Position numbers and translations under genes: made by a program. From Terrirhizobium terrae (lineage in GTDB: Bacteria > Pseudomonadota > Alphaproteobacteria > Rhizobiales > Rhizobiaceae): a stretch of DNA of 64,000 nucleotides. Below, in pieces: positions 25,753 to 35,060 of this stretch. The notes under the pieces are model-generated. The model made no database searches. It saw nothing but the letters and a program-made list of their open reading frames with translations, and was not told the origin of the DNA. The DNA lies in contig NZ_CP104992.1 in assembly GCF_030323265.1 (NCBI RefSeq), forward strand, positions 2,145,501-2,209,500, written 5' to 3'. Numbering within the stretch: position 1 is the stretch's first letter; each line of letters begins with the position of its first letter.

Positions 25753-26640
25753 ATGAATACATCCCCAGTTTGGCAGGGGGCAGGCGCTCTTCTGCGGGTC
25801 GGCATGCTGGCCGCGGCGCTGTTTGCACCGCTCTCGATCTCCCAGGCACTGGCGCAACAGGCGGACGAACCGGATGTGCTACCGTCCATGTTCGATGGGC
25901 GCGAGCGGATCGCCCGGCCGGATCTGTCGGCGGTGGTGCGCGTCCGCATCCTGACCACGGTGGATTTTCCGCCGTTCAATTTCGCCGACCAGACCGGCCG
26001 CCTGTCCGGCTTCAATGTCGATCTGGCACGGGAAATCTGTGCCGAGCTGAAGCTCGAGGCAAAATGCCAGATCCAGGCTCTGCCCTTCGAAGATCTCGAA
26101 AAGGCCCTGGAAGCCAATGGCGGCGAGGCGGTCATGGCAGGCATCGCCACGACGCCTGAGCGGCGCGAGCGTTTTCTCTTCTCCCGCCCCTATATCGGCA
26201 TTCCAGCGCGCTTCGCCCGCAATCTGAAGGCGCAGATCCCTGGCAACACGGCGGCAGCGCTTGCTGGCCGCAAGGTCGGCGTGGTCAAGGACACCGCCCA
26301 CGAACTGATGCTGAAGGCTTATTTCCCCGCCATCCAGCCCGTTCCCTTCGGCAATGACTGGGAGCTGACGGAAGGGCTGAAGAAGGGAGAGGTTGATGCC
26401 GTCTTCGCCGATGGTCTGCGGCTGCCCTTCTGGGTGTCGAGCGATGCGGCGGAAAAATGCTGTGCGCTCTTCGATGGGCCCTATCTGTCTGAAAAGTTCC
26501 TCGGCGAGGGCCTATCGGTCATGGTTCGAAAGACAGATCCGGTCCTCGTCTCGGCCTTCGACCAGGCGCTTGCCGCGCTGTCCCGCAACGGCCGTCTGCA
26601 GGATCTCTACCTGCGCTATTTCCCGAACGGCCTCTACTGA
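25753..26640 (+). CDS. Transporter substrate-binding protein, SBP_bac_3 (amino-acid type)
   Basis: 295 residues. Signal peptide up to about residue 35 (GMLAAALFAPLSISQALA). The family-3 fold is shown by LTTVDFPPFNFADQTGRLSGFNVDLAREIC and GEAVMAGIATTPERRERFLFSRPYIG, the ligand-contact region, and AGRKVGVVKDTAHE in lobe 2. Start at ATG 25753 behind AAGGGGG. No permease or ATPase is adjacent, so it may be an orphan receptor or serve a distant transporter. The leader has a CGTCCC/GGGACG hairpin at 25697-25713 and an ATCCGCC/GGCGGAT repeat upstream of it. Confidence 0.92.
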   Translation: MNTSPVWQGAGALLRVGMLAAALFAPLSISQALAQQADEPDVLPSMFDGRERIARPDLSAVVRVRILTTVDFPPFNFADQTGRLSGFNVDLAREICAELKLEAKCQIQALPFEDLEKALEANGGEAVMAGIATTPERRERFLFSRPYIGIPARFARNLKAQIPGNTAAALAGRKVGVVKDTAHELMLKAYFPAIQPVPFGNDWELTEGLKKGEVDAVFADGLRLPFWVSSDAAEKCCALFDGPYLSEKFLGEGLSVMVRKTDPVLVSAFDQALAALSRNGRLQDLYLRYFPNGLY

Positions 26641-26715
26641 ACATTGGCCTAAGCGCCTGGGAATTTGGTCCTATTATATGGGATTGGAACGGGTGATCCT
26701 GGTCGGACCTGGCCG

Positions 26716-27378
26716 CTACTGGCTGGCCCAGATGATCCGCGCCATCCATTCCACATCGGTCAGGTCGAAGACCCGGTTCGGATGGTCCGGGTTGAGCGAC
26801 ATGACCTCGACCGTGCGTGGGCTCTGGCGGGCCAATACCTTGGCCATCACCTCGCCCTCACGGGTTTTCAAAACCACGCGGTCGTTGCGCCTCACCGGCG
26901 CGCCCGGTTCGACGATCAGCACATCGCCGTCACGATAGAGCGGCATCATCGAATCGCCCTGCACCTCAAGTGCATAGACGCCTGCCTTGCGCGATGGATC
27001 GACGGGAAAGTCGACCACGTCCCATCCCTGGCCGGCGGGAAAGCCGCCATCGTCGAAAAAGCCGCCGGCACCCGCCTGGGCAAAGCCGAGCAGAGGAATG
27101 TTGCCGGCCTGCGGCGGAAAATTGCCGTCGGGGATCTGGCCGCGACCACCGGCCGGCAGGAAACTCATGAACTGGTCGACCGTCGAACCCGTGGCATCGA
27201 GAACCTTGGCGATCGATTCCGTCGAGGGCCAACGCAGCCGCCCGTCGGGACCGAGACGCTTGGATCGATTGAAGGATGTCGGGTCGAGCCCGGCGCGCCG
27301 GGCAAGCCCGGACGGCGTCAGCTGATGACGCTCGGCGAGCCTGTCGATCGCAATCCATATGGTTTCATGTGACAGCAT
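26716..27378 (-). CDS. S24-family HTH repressor (LexA/CI-like)
   Basis: 220 residues. HTH at about 10-45 (LAERHQLTPSGLARRAGLDPTSFNRSKR), a Gly/Pro-rich hinge with an Ala-Gly pair in FAQAGAGGF as possible autocleavage site, then the S24 fold with Ser in QGDSMMPLYRDGD and Lys in RVVLKTREG as the Ser-Lys dyad. Start at ATG 27378. No prophage genes surround it and it is core-like in composition, so it is probably a resident stress or housekeeping regulator rather than a phage repressor. Confidence 0.9.
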   Translation of the reverse strand: MLSHETIWIAIDRLAERHQLTPSGLARRAGLDPTSFNRSKRLGPDGRLRWPSTESIAKVLDATGSTVDQFMSFLPAGGRGQIPDGNFPPQAGNIPLLGFAQAGAGGFFDDGGFPAGQGWDVVDFPVDPSRKAGVYALEVQGDSMMPLYRDGDVLIVEPGAPVRRNDRVVLKTREGEVMAKVLARQSPRTVEVMSLNPDHPNRVFDLTDVEWMARIIWASQ

Positions 27379-27548
27379 CGTCGCCCGTGCCCCGGCCCTT
27401 GCCGCCCAGGCGGGGCGAGGCAAGGCCTCTGACCAAAATAAAGCGCCCGGCGATCGCCGCTCGCGCGAAAAGCCGGAAACAGTCTCATGACGACCATCTC
27501 ATACGGCATAGCTGATTTTAGCGGAGCTACAGCTCTCCGTAAAGAGAG

Positions 27549-27568
27549 GAGAGGAATAAAATCCTCTC
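27549..27568 (-). terminator. Hairpin downstream of the response regulator
   Basis: GAGAGGA and TCCTCTC pair around a 6-base AT loop, 13 bases past the response regulator stop; CTCTCTTTA follows on the minus strand. Confidence 0.55.
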
Positions 27569-27581
27569 ATCCTTTGGGGGA

Positions 27582-28229
27582 TCAGGCGACCATCGCCATG
27601 TTGATCTTGCCGAGCTTGATCACCGCCTGAGTGCGGCTGTCGACATTGAGTTTCAGGAGGATCGCCGAAACATGCGCTTTGATCGTCGCTTCCGACACAC
27701 CGAGCTCATAGGCGATCTGCTTGTTGAGCAGTCCTTCGGCGAGCATTGTCAGCACGCGGGCCTGCTGCGGCGTCAGGGTCTTCAGCCGGTCGAGGATTTC
27801 GGTCAGGCCGGAATCGTCCTCCATCTGGCTTATATCGCCGGCAGGCGCACAGACACCACCTTCGAGCACGGTCTGGATGCTGGCGCGGATGTCGTCGAGG
27901 CCGGACGACTTCGCGATGAAGCCGGAAGCCCCGAGTTCCAGCGAACGCCGCACCGTCGTGCAATCGTCGGTCGCCGAAACGATGACGATCGGCAGCGCGG
28001 CAAACTGCGCCCTCAGTGTCATCAGCCCGGAAAACCCGCTGACGCCCGGCATGGCAAGGTCGAGCAGCATCAGGTCGGCATCCGGATTGTCGGCGGCCGC
28101 CTGCAAGGCTGCGGAAAACTCGCCGCATTCGATGATCCGAAGCTCATCCGCCATGGCCTGCAGGGCCTGGACAAGCGCGCCGCGAAACAGCGGATGGTCG
28201 TCTGCTATGATGATCGTCAGTGTCTGCAT
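27582..28229 (-). CDS. LuxR/NarL-family response regulator
   Basis: 215 residues. Receiver domain 1-120 with acidic pair IIADDHP, phospho-acceptor Asp in LMLLDLAMPG (near 55), Thr/Ser switch in IVSATDD and a Lys near 105 (FIAKSSG). LuxR HTH near 150-210 (LTPQQARVLTMLAEGLLNKQIAYELGVSEATIKAHVSAIL). Start at ATG 28229, seven bases after GGAGGGG, rather than the GTG two codons before. No histidine kinase is adjacent, so the partner is unknown. Confidence 0.94.
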   Translation of the reverse strand: MQTLTIIIADDHPLFRGALVQALQAMADELRIIECGEFSAALQAAADNPDADLMLLDLAMPGVSGFSGLMTLRAQFAALPIVIVSATDDCTTVRRSLELGASGFIAKSSGLDDIRASIQTVLEGGVCAPAGDISQMEDDSGLTEILDRLKTLTPQQARVLTMLAEGLLNKQIAYELGVSEATIKAHVSAILLKLNVDSRTQAVIKLGKINMAMVA

Positions 28230-28366
28230 TCCCACGCCCCTCCCAAAGGCATAGTCGTGCTTGGGTCAATTACCCTTGAGCCCTCCTCAAGGCCCGGATG
28301 AATTTGTAACCTCCTTCGTGAGTCGAGACAAGGGCAGGGTTTCCAGCGTGCAGGCCAATACCCGCG

Positions 28367-28783
28367 TCACGTCCTGTCCGGCTGCGGCTCGGGGTTCGGC
28401 CCGCCGGTGAATTCACGCACGATCCCCATGAAGGTCCGCATGAACCGTTCCATGATGGACAGTGACCGGTCGACCTCCGCATCGCTCGGCATCCGGTCCG
28501 GCGGCGTCTGGCTGAGCCGTTCCTCAAGTGCCGTCACCCGCTTTTCCAGAAGGTCGAGTTCGGTCTCGTAGGCCGCCCGCTCGTCGGGCGCCATCCGGCA
28601 GGTGAGCTCGCCATTCTGGTCGCGGCAGGTGCTGATCGCGCCGGTCTGCGTGTCAAGCCTGACAAATCCTTCATCGGTCCGCTCCAGCTGGAACCGTTCC
28701 TGCGCTTCTGCCGCGCCGGCGCCGAGAACAAGCGTTCCGGCCAGGATTGCCCCCAAGGCTGCCAAGGTTAGCTTTGTGCGCAT
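28367..28783 (-). CDS. Small secreted or periplasmic protein of unknown function
   Basis: 138 residues. Signal peptide with cleavage likely after AEA (about residue 27). The mature part has two cysteines (STCRD, LTCRM) probably disulfide-linked, a coiled-coil stretch (YETELDLLEKRVTALEERL) and an acidic/proline-rich tail. Start ATG 28783 with GGAGGAG 7-8 bases upstream. Separated from the response regulator by 137 bases, so co-transcription is uncertain. Confidence 0.82.
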   Translation of the reverse strand: MRTKLTLAALGAILAGTLVLGAGAAEAQERFQLERTDEGFVRLDTQTGAISTCRDQNGELTCRMAPDERAAYETELDLLEKRVTALEERLSQTPPDRMPSDAEVDRSLSIMERFMRTFMGIVREFTGGPNPEPQPDRT

Positions 28784-28916
28784 GGCATCTTCTCCTCCAA
28801 TGACGGTGGACATTCGCCCGCCTTTGCTGCAAACGATGCCGCACCACCTCGTTGAGCCTTCTTGCATGAGCCCAGCCTATCCTGTGAATAGGCCGGCCCT
28901 TCAAATGGAATGTGTG

Positions 28917-29264
28917 ATGACGGATACCGTTTACAAGATCGTGCCCGAAGCCATCTGGCGTGACGCCAAGCAGAAGGGTGTTTTCGACGGCGCGGAGATC
29001 GATCACCGCGACGGCTATATCCATTTCTCCACCGCCGACCAGGCGCGCGAAACGGCGAAACTGCATTTCGCCGGGCTGAGCGGGCTTCTGCTCGTCGCCG
29101 TCAACACGGTGTTGCTGGGCGACGCGCTGAAATTCGAGCCGTCCCGTGGCGGCGATCTCTTCCCCCATCTCTATGGCACATTGCCGCTTTCCGCTGTCCT
29201 GTGGGAAATGCCGCTTCTGATCGGCGTCGACGGCCAGCATGCTTTTCCGGAAAAAATGACTTGA
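28917..29264 (+). CDS. DUF952 family protein
   Basis: 115 residues. Matches the DUF952 pattern: YKIVPEAIWRDAK, then DGYIHFSTADQARETAKLHF, then the conserved PHLYGTLPLSAV. Related folds resemble ADP-ribosyltransferase-like cores and are often annotated as possible glutathione S-transferase domains, with no firm function. Its stop overlaps the TTG start of pyrD (TTGA), an arrangement that couples the two. Confidence 0.9.
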   Translation: MTDTVYKIVPEAIWRDAKQKGVFDGAEIDHRDGYIHFSTADQARETAKLHFAGLSGLLLVAVNTVLLGDALKFEPSRGGDLFPHLYGTLPLSAVLWEMPLLIGVDGQHAFPEKMT

Positions 29265-30352
29265 TCAACCGTCTCTCTGCGCTGGCCTCCCGTGGCCTCT
29301 TCGCCTTCGATCCCGAAACCGCCCATGGCATGTCGATTGCCGCGCTGAAGACCGGCGTCCTGCCGTCCTGCGCCATCAAAGCCGACCCACGCCTGGCGCA
29401 GACGGTGGCCGGCATCCGCTTCGAAAACCCGCTCGGCCTTGCCGCAGGCTATGACAAGAATGCCGAAGTGCCGGATGCCATGCTCAAGCTCGGCTTCGGT
29501 TTCACCGAGGTCGGCACGATCACGCCGAAGCCGCAGGCGGGCAACGACAAGCCACGCATCTTCCGGCTGGTCGAGGATCGCGGCGTCATCAACCGCCTCG
29601 GCTTCAACAACGAGGGCCACGACGCGGCCTTCCAGCGGCTCTCCGCGCGCCGTCCGGCGTCGGGTATCGTCGGCGTCAATATCGGCGCCAACAAGGACTC
29701 GGCCGATCGCATCGCCGACTATGTCACCGGCATCCGCCGCTTCTATCCCGTCGCGACCTATTTCACCGCCAACATTTCCTCGCCCAACACGCCCGGCCTG
29801 CGTGACCTGCAGGCGCGTGAAAGCCTCGCAGCTCTTCTCGATGCCGTGCTTGCCGCCCGCGCCGAAGAGGCCGAGCGCACCGGCAAGCACCTGCCGGTCT
29901 TCCTGAAGATCGCGCCTGATCTGACCGAGGAAGGGCTGGACGATATCGCGGCCGAAGCACTGGCTCACCCGCTCGACGGCCTGATCGTCTCCAACACGAC
30001 ACTGTCGCGCGATGGCTTGAAGAACCAGACGAACGCGAAGGAAGCCGGCGGCCTCTCTGGCGCACCGCTGTTTGCCCGCTCGACGGCGGTTCTGGCAAAG
30101 GTGCGCAAGCGCGTCGGGCCCAATTTGCCGATCATCGGCGTTGGCGGCGTTGCAAACGCGGAAGATGCGCTGGAAAAGATCCGGGCCGGTGCCGATCTCG
30201 TGCAGCTCTATTCCTGCATGGTCTATGAGGGGCCGGGCCTGCCCGCGACGATCGTTCGCGGCCTGTCGAAACTTCTCGACCGGGACGGCACACGCTCGAT
30301 CCGCGATCTGCGCGGTACCCGCACCGATCACTGGGCCGCCCAGAAAGTCTGA
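29261..30352 (+). CDS. pyrD: Dihydroorotate dehydrogenase (quinone), class 2
   Basis: 363 residues. Oxidises dihydroorotate to orotate in pyrimidine synthesis, passing electrons through FMN to membrane quinone. The N-terminal helix INRLSALASRGLFAFDPETAHGMS is the class 2 membrane anchor. FMN-site segments are GLAAGYDKNAEV, GTITPKPQAGNDKPRIFRL and INRLGFNNEG. The catalytic Ser is in NISSPNTPGLR. The phosphate-binding end is IIGVGGV and LVQLYSCMVYEGP. It starts with TTG, inferred from the family N-terminus and overlap with DUF952. Confidence 0.96.
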   Translation: MINRLSALASRGLFAFDPETAHGMSIAALKTGVLPSCAIKADPRLAQTVAGIRFENPLGLAAGYDKNAEVPDAMLKLGFGFTEVGTITPKPQAGNDKPRIFRLVEDRGVINRLGFNNEGHDAAFQRLSARRPASGIVGVNIGANKDSADRIADYVTGIRRFYPVATYFTANISSPNTPGLRDLQARESLAALLDAVLAARAEEAERTGKHLPVFLKIAPDLTEEGLDDIAAEALAHPLDGLIVSNTTLSRDGLKNQTNAKEAGGLSGAPLFARSTAVLAKVRKRVGPNLPIIGVGGVANAEDALEKIRAGADLVQLYSCMVYEGPGLPATIVRGLSKLLDRDGTRSIRDLRGTRTDHWAAQKV

Positions 30353-30386
30353 TCAGCCAGCTTCTCTGATCAGCCAGATTTTTTGA

Positions 30387-31754
30387 TCAGAAGGTCTGCC
30401 GGGTCTTTGCCGGCAGCATCGCCAGCAGGAAGAAGCCGCGCATGGCCAAAAACAGGTTGAGCGCCAGCCACAGGCCGTGATTGCCGAAGGGCGGAACAAG
30501 CACGGCAAGGCAGATGCAGAAGCCGGCAAGCGAGGCGAGCATCATGTTACGCATCGCCCGAGACCATGTCGCCCCGATGAAGACCCCGTCCATCTGGAAG
30601 GCGAGCGCGCCGGTAAGCCCGGTCAGCGCCGCCCAGCCCAGATGGGCATAGGCCTCGGCGCGCACGGCGGGCGATGTCGTCAGCGCATCGATCAGGCCCG
30701 TTCCCGCAACGAGGAAGAACAGCGCCAGCGCGCCGGCCATGGCAAACGACCAGAGCGCCGTCAGCTTCAGCGCCCGGTCGAAGGCGGGGCGATAGCGTGC
30801 GCCGACGGCACGCCCGGCGAGCTGCTCGGCCGCACCCGCCAGCCCGTCGAGAAAGAACGAGCAGAGCATGAAGATGTTCATCAGCACGGCATTGGCGGCA
30901 AGCGTCACGGGCCCGAAGCTGGAACCGATCCGCGTCGATAGCGCAAACGCGCCGTTCAGTACCAGCGAGCGGATCAGGATATCGGCATTGAGCTGGAAGA
31001 GCGCCTTCAGCCGGTTCGGGTCGAGGATCTGCCGGAAATTCGGCCGGCTCGCAGTGTTCAGCGAAAACTGCCGCAGCACGACAGCAAGCCCGACGCATGC
31101 GCCGATCACCTCCGCAAACGCCGTTGCGGTCGCGACCCCGTCGACGCCCCAGCCGAGATGGAGCCCGAGATAGATCGACAGCACAATGTTGCAGCCGTTG
31201 ATGATGATCTGCAGCACGAGGCCCGTCATCCCTTGGCCGCGCCCGAGCACGTAGCCGAGAACCGCGAAATTGATGAAAGTCGCCGGGCTGCTCAGCACCC
31301 TTATGCCGAAATAGTGCCGCGTCACATCGGCGACTGCCGCATCGGTCGTCATCAGGCCGGGCGCGAAGGCGAGGATGAGCGGCGTTGCGGCCAGCATGAG
31401 CAAGCCCAGCCCGATCGCGCTGATGAAGGCGCGCCAGAAGACGGCCTGTTCCTCCTGCCCGTCGCCACGCCCGAAGGCCTGGGCGGTGAGGCCTGTGGTC
31501 GAGGTGCGGAAGAAGCTCAGGCTGCCGAAGATGAGGTCGAACAGGATGGCGCCGATCGCAAGCCCCGCCAACGCCGCGGGGTCCCCGATCTGACCGACGA
31601 CGCCCGTTCCCGTAAGCCCGATCAGCGGCGTTGTCAGGAAGCCGAGCGTCATCGGAATGGCGATAGACAGTACGCTTCTATGCGTCACGGTGAAGGGGCG
31701 TTCATCCGTGCCGGGCACGGGAACATCATCGCGTGTCGCTGTTTGCCCTGTCAT
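30387..31754 (-). CDS. MATE-family efflux transporter
   Basis: 455 residues, about twelve membrane helices in two pseudo-symmetric halves. HRSVLSIAIPMTLGFLTTPLIGLTGTGVVG is the usual MATE opening. DinF-like members export organic cations or metabolites using Na+ or H+ gradients. Convergent with pyrD; the 34-base gap contains repeated CTGATCAGCCAG and TGATCAG units that can pair as a small terminator. Confidence 0.93.
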   Translation of the reverse strand: MTGQTATRDDVPVPGTDERPFTVTHRSVLSIAIPMTLGFLTTPLIGLTGTGVVGQIGDPAALAGLAIGAILFDLIFGSLSFFRTSTTGLTAQAFGRGDGQEEQAVFWRAFISAIGLGLLMLAATPLILAFAPGLMTTDAAVADVTRHYFGIRVLSSPATFINFAVLGYVLGRGQGMTGLVLQIIINGCNIVLSIYLGLHLGWGVDGVATATAFAEVIGACVGLAVVLRQFSLNTASRPNFRQILDPNRLKALFQLNADILIRSLVLNGAFALSTRIGSSFGPVTLAANAVLMNIFMLCSFFLDGLAGAAEQLAGRAVGARYRPAFDRALKLTALWSFAMAGALALFFLVAGTGLIDALTTSPAVRAEAYAHLGWAALTGLTGALAFQMDGVFIGATWSRAMRNMMLASLAGFCICLAVLVPPFGNHGLWLALNLFLAMRGFFLLAMLPAKTRQTF

Positions 31755-31784
31755 CCGAAAGGGCCCCCGCCCGGTAAATAATGC

Positions 31785-32270
31785 TTAGCCCGAAAGCACC
31801 ATCGCCCAATAGGTGCGGCCATCCTGCGCCTTCGCCACTGCGACGCCAAGGCCGCGATAATCACCGAGCATGTTTTCCAGATGTTTGGGACTGTCGATCC
31901 AGGCCTGTACAGCCTCGTTCACCGTGTGCTGGCCGGCTGCGATGTTTTCCGCTGCCGGCAGCGCCACGTCGCTTTTCTTCATCCGCGAACCGAAATCGTC
32001 GCCGAGGCCGATCAGGTGCTTCATCTCTTCCGCCTTGGCCATGCGGACGGACTGGATCATCGCCGCCTTGCGCGCAGGCGTGTCGAGTGTGAGCGCCGAA
32101 AGGCCCTTACTGGCACGCAGCTTGTTGACCATCGGCAGCGCCTGCGCCGTCTCGTCTTGCGAGCCGGGCGTCGGGGCCAGAACGGATGTGGTGGAACAGC
32201 CGGCAAGGGCGAGGCCGATACCGGTCAGCGCGAGAAAGCCGCGGCGGGAAGGTGTCGTGGAGGCAGTCAT
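31785..32270 (-). CDS. CAP/SCP-domain lipoprotein
   Basis: 161 residues. SRRGFLALTGIGLALAGC is a lipoprotein signal with lipobox LAGC and a twin-arginine-like start. The rest is a CAP (SCP/PR-1) domain: VNKLRASKGLSALTLD, AENIAAGQHTVNEAVQAWIDSPKHLENML, WAMVLSG. The usual first CAP histidine is seen in MKHLIGLG. Starts one base after the upstream DUF6460 stop, so translationally coupled. Confidence 0.92.
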   Translation of the reverse strand: MTASTTPSRRGFLALTGIGLALAGCSTTSVLAPTPGSQDETAQALPMVNKLRASKGLSALTLDTPARKAAMIQSVRMAKAEEMKHLIGLGDDFGSRMKKSDVALPAAENIAAGQHTVNEAVQAWIDSPKHLENMLGDYRGLGVAVAKAQDGRTYWAMVLSG

Positions 32271-32271
32271 G

Positions 32272-32538
32272 TCAGCGGCGATAGCTCATCAGGCGCAGGA
32301 CGACGAAGATCGGGATCACCACGATCGCGCCGAGCAGCAGGTAGTCGCCGACGCGTCCGAGCGCACGGAAACCGTTGTACCAGAGGTCGAGGAAATAGTA
32401 GCGGATGTTGTCGACGATATTGTCGGGCGTGAAGCCGAAGAAGGCGAGCACGAAGCCGACGATCAGGCAGACCACGATCAGCTTGATGATCGTGCGGGCA
32501 ATCGAGTCGCCGAGGAACTTGTTCACGCCATCCGCCAT
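32272..32538 (-). CDS. DUF6460-like small membrane protein
   Basis: 88 residues with two hydrophobic helices (about 14-36 and 62-83). Sequence such as GFTPDNIVDNIRYYFLDLWYNGF is characteristic of a conserved rhizobial family of unknown function. Start set at ATG 32538; longer frames lack a plausible N-terminus. Upstream partner of the CAP lipoprotein. Confidence 0.85.
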   Translation of the reverse strand: MADGVNKFLGDSIARTIIKLIVVCLIVGFVLAFFGFTPDNIVDNIRYYFLDLWYNGFRALGRVGDYLLLGAIVVIPIFVVLRLMSYRR

Positions 32539-32705
32539 TCTTCGCTGTCTCCGTTGCCCTTGGTGGGTGTCTTCATGCCATAACCGCGCCGGGATTATCC
32601 CGCAACCGTCGGATAGGCCATAGGTAGGCATTCCCATCGGCCTCTCAAATAGAACTTGAGTTTTTTGTGGCTTCGGCAAAGAGCGGCGAGATTTCAGGAC
32701 AACAG

Positions 32706-33634
32706 ATGATGAGCCAGTTCTCTTCCGGCGACGTGATTGCCGACCGCCGTGCCGATTATGCCCGCATGCTGGCTGAGGGCAAGGATTTTGCCACCGCCGC
32801 CGAACTCATGGAGCAGGCGCTGGAACTGGCGCCCTCATGGGCCGCCGGCTGGTTCCGGCTGGGCGAGTACCGCGAAAAGGGCGAACTCGCCACGGCGGAA
32901 GACGCCTATCGCCAGGCGCTCGAGCTGGAGCCCGAGGATGTCTTCGGTGCAACCCTGAAACTTGCCGTCATCGGCGCAGAGGATGCGCCCGATCAGCCGC
33001 CGAGCCGTTATGTCGAAAGCCTGTTCGATGGCTATGCCGACCGTTTCGACACGGCGCTGGTCGAAAAGCTGGATTATTCCGTGCCAGGAAGCTTGCGGCT
33101 CTGGTCTTGCCTCATGCGCCGTTCTCGCTCGCCGTCGATCTCGGCTGCGGCACCGGTCTCTTTGGCGCCGAAATCCGTGACCGGGTGAAGCGGCTGGAGG
33201 GCTTCGACCTTTCCTCCAACATGCTCGCCAAGGCTGAGGAAAAGGGCCTTTACGATCACCTCGGCCAGTCCGATCTCAGCCTGCCGGAAGACGAGGCCGG
33301 CCTCTTCGGCCCCGATCTTCCTCGTAATCGCGCCGATCTCGTCTCGGCCGCCGACGTGCTCATGTATCTCGGCTCGCTCGAAACAGTCTTTCCGTTGGTG
33401 ACGGCGCTTCTGGCAGCTGATGGCCTGTTTGCCTTTTCGATCGAAGATGCGGGGGAGGGCGAGGACGGTTTCCTGCTGCGGGACTCACTGCGTTACGCCC
33501 ATTCGGAAGCCTATATCCGCGCGCTTCTCGCCCGCCACGGCCTCGAATTCATCTCGGCGGAGAAAACCGCCATTCGCATGGATGCCGGAAAACCCGTTCA
33601 CGGCATTCTGTTTCTGTCGCGCAAGCGCGGCTGA
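32706..33634 (+). pseudogene. TPR-containing SAM-dependent methyltransferase, apparent frameshift
   Basis: N-terminal TPR units (MEQALELAPSWAAGWFRLGEYREKGELATAEDAY) are followed by RYVESLFDGYADRFDTALVEKLDYSVP in one frame. The SAM domain (LAVDLGCGTGLFGAEIR, FDLSSNMLAKA, ADVLMYLG) continues in another. The switch is at GGAA near 33087-33090; one extra base restores a 309-residue protein reading through K-L-A-A-L-V. Start set at ATG 32706 after TTCAGGAC. Substrate unknown; relatives include coenzyme Q- and biotin-related methyltransferases. Likely a sequencing indel. Confidence 0.85.
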
Positions 33635-33763
33635 TCAAGGGTTTCTTGCGTTTTCACGCCCGCGTGATCGATTGCTGCGATCTCGCTTGATGAAAGCCGT
33701 GCTGCGATGCACAATTACAGATGAAACAATTGGCCGAAGAGAATGGCCATAAGGGGAAATCAC

Positions 33764-34414
33764 GTGGCAGCAGAACAGAGCGCGGGCAAGCGCCGCCTGG
33801 GTTTTTACAGCCTCGATCCGGCACGCCATACGAAGCTGGAGGACGCGCAGGGCCTGTTCATCAGCGCCATGGTCGCAGCGCTCGGCCTCTATCTCCTCAG
33901 CCAGGCCGGGTTTCTGACCAGCGGCACGGCCGGCGTCGCCTTCCTTCTGCACTACGCCTTCGACATTCCCTTCGGCGTGCTGTTCTTCGTGGTCAACCTC
34001 CCCTTCTATTACCTCTCGTTCAAACGCCTCGGCATCGGTTTCTCCTTCAAGACTTTTGTCGCCATCCTGATGGTCTCCTTCATCACCGAGCTTGAGCGGC
34101 AATTCATCGTCATCCAGCATCTCGACCCGTTCTGGGCAGCACTTCTCGGCGGCATCCTCATCGGTTTCGGCCTGCTCGGGCTCTATCGCCACCGCGCCTC
34201 TCTCGGCGGCATCGGCATCCTCGCCATCTATCTTCAGGATCGGTTCAAGATCCCCGCCGGCCTCGTGCAGCTCGCCTTCGACCTCTGCGTCATGGCCGCC
34301 GCCTTCTTCGTCGTCAGCCCGATGACGGTTCTGTGGTCGCTGTTGAGTGCCGTGGTGCTGAACCTGCTGCTCACCATCAACCATCGCTCCGACCGATATA
34401 TCGCGGTGCGCTGA
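33764..34414 (+). CDS. YitT-family membrane protein (first of a tandem pair)
   Basis: 216 residues, about five helices. GTAGVAFLLHYAFDIPFGVLFFVVNLPFYYLSFKRLG and ASLGGIGILAIYLQDRF are typical of the YitT/DUF161 family, whose transport role is unproven. The GTG at 33764 is preceded at good distance by AAGGGGA and is preferred over the ATG at 33743. The next gene is a paralogue one base later. Confidence 0.9.
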   Translation: MAAEQSAGKRRLGFYSLDPARHTKLEDAQGLFISAMVAALGLYLLSQAGFLTSGTAGVAFLLHYAFDIPFGVLFFVVNLPFYYLSFKRLGIGFSFKTFVAILMVSFITELERQFIVIQHLDPFWAALLGGILIGFGLLGLYRHRASLGGIGILAIYLQDRFKIPAGLVQLAFDLCVMAAAFFVVSPMTVLWSLLSAVVLNLLLTINHRSDRYIAVR

Positions 34415-34415
34415 C

Positions 34416-35060
34416 ATGGCGGGCGCGGTCGACAAGAAAAGCCCGATCGGCTTCTGGGCCTCCTCGACGGAAAAGCATTCGATCATCGAGGATGTGCAGG
34501 GCATCGTTGCCGGCTCCATGCTGGCGGCCCTCGGGGTCGTGATGCTTTCGTCTGCAGAGCTCCTGATCGGCGGAACGGCCGGTCTCGGTTTCCTGCTGCG
34601 TTACTCGATCGATATCAGCTTCGGCACCGCCTTCTTCCTGCTCAACCTGCCGTTCTACTGGCTGGCCTACAAACGGCTCGGCGCTGTCTTCACGATCAAG
34701 ACTTTTGCAGCCGTGGCGGTCACCTCGGTGCTGACCGGAGTACTGCCGAAACTCATCGTCATCGATGACATCCAGCCGATCGTCGCCGCTCTGTTCGGCG
34801 GCCTGCTGATCGGCTGCGGCATGCTGATCCTGTTCCGCCACCGGGCTTCGCTCGGCGGTTTCGGCATATTGGCACTCTATCTGCAGGATCGGTTTGGTTG
34901 GCGGGCCGGCTTCGTGCAACTGGGACTGGACTGCGTCGTGCTCATCCTGTCCTTCTTCGTCGCCGCCCCCTTCGTCATCCTCTGCTCGATCATCGCGGCG
35001 GTCACGCTCAACCTGACGCTCGCCATCAACCACCGCACCGATCGGTATATCGTGCGGTGA
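34416..35060 (+). CDS. YitT-family membrane protein (second of a tandem pair)
   Basis: 214 residues, same helix plan as the preceding gene: GTAGLGFLLRYSIDISFGTAFFLLNLPFYWLAYKRLG and ASLGGFGILALYLQDRFG align throughout. Both end in NHR-(S/T)-DRYI-V-R. Start one base after the upstream stop, so a co-translated, diverged duplicate pair that may form a heteromer. Its stop directly abuts the convergent AhpD-like gene. Confidence 0.9.
   Translation: MAGAVDKKSPIGFWASSTEKHSIIEDVQGIVAGSMLAALGVVMLSSAELLIGGTAGLGFLLRYSIDISFGTAFFLLNLPFYWLAYKRLGAVFTIKTFAAVAVTSVLTGVLPKLIVIDDIQPIVAALFGGLLIGCGMLILFRHRASLGGFGILALYLQDRFGWRAGFVQLGLDCVVLILSFFVAAPFVILCSIIAAVTLNLTLAINHRTDRYIVR

Noticed and set aside
26716..27378. 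S24 repressor as evidence for a prophage
   Set aside because: Neighbours are core-type genes and no phage structural genes are present.
30345..30390. CTGATCAGCCAG direct repeats after pyrD as a mobile-element footprint
   Set aside because: Short, only two full units, better explained as a small terminator-like hairpin between convergent genes.
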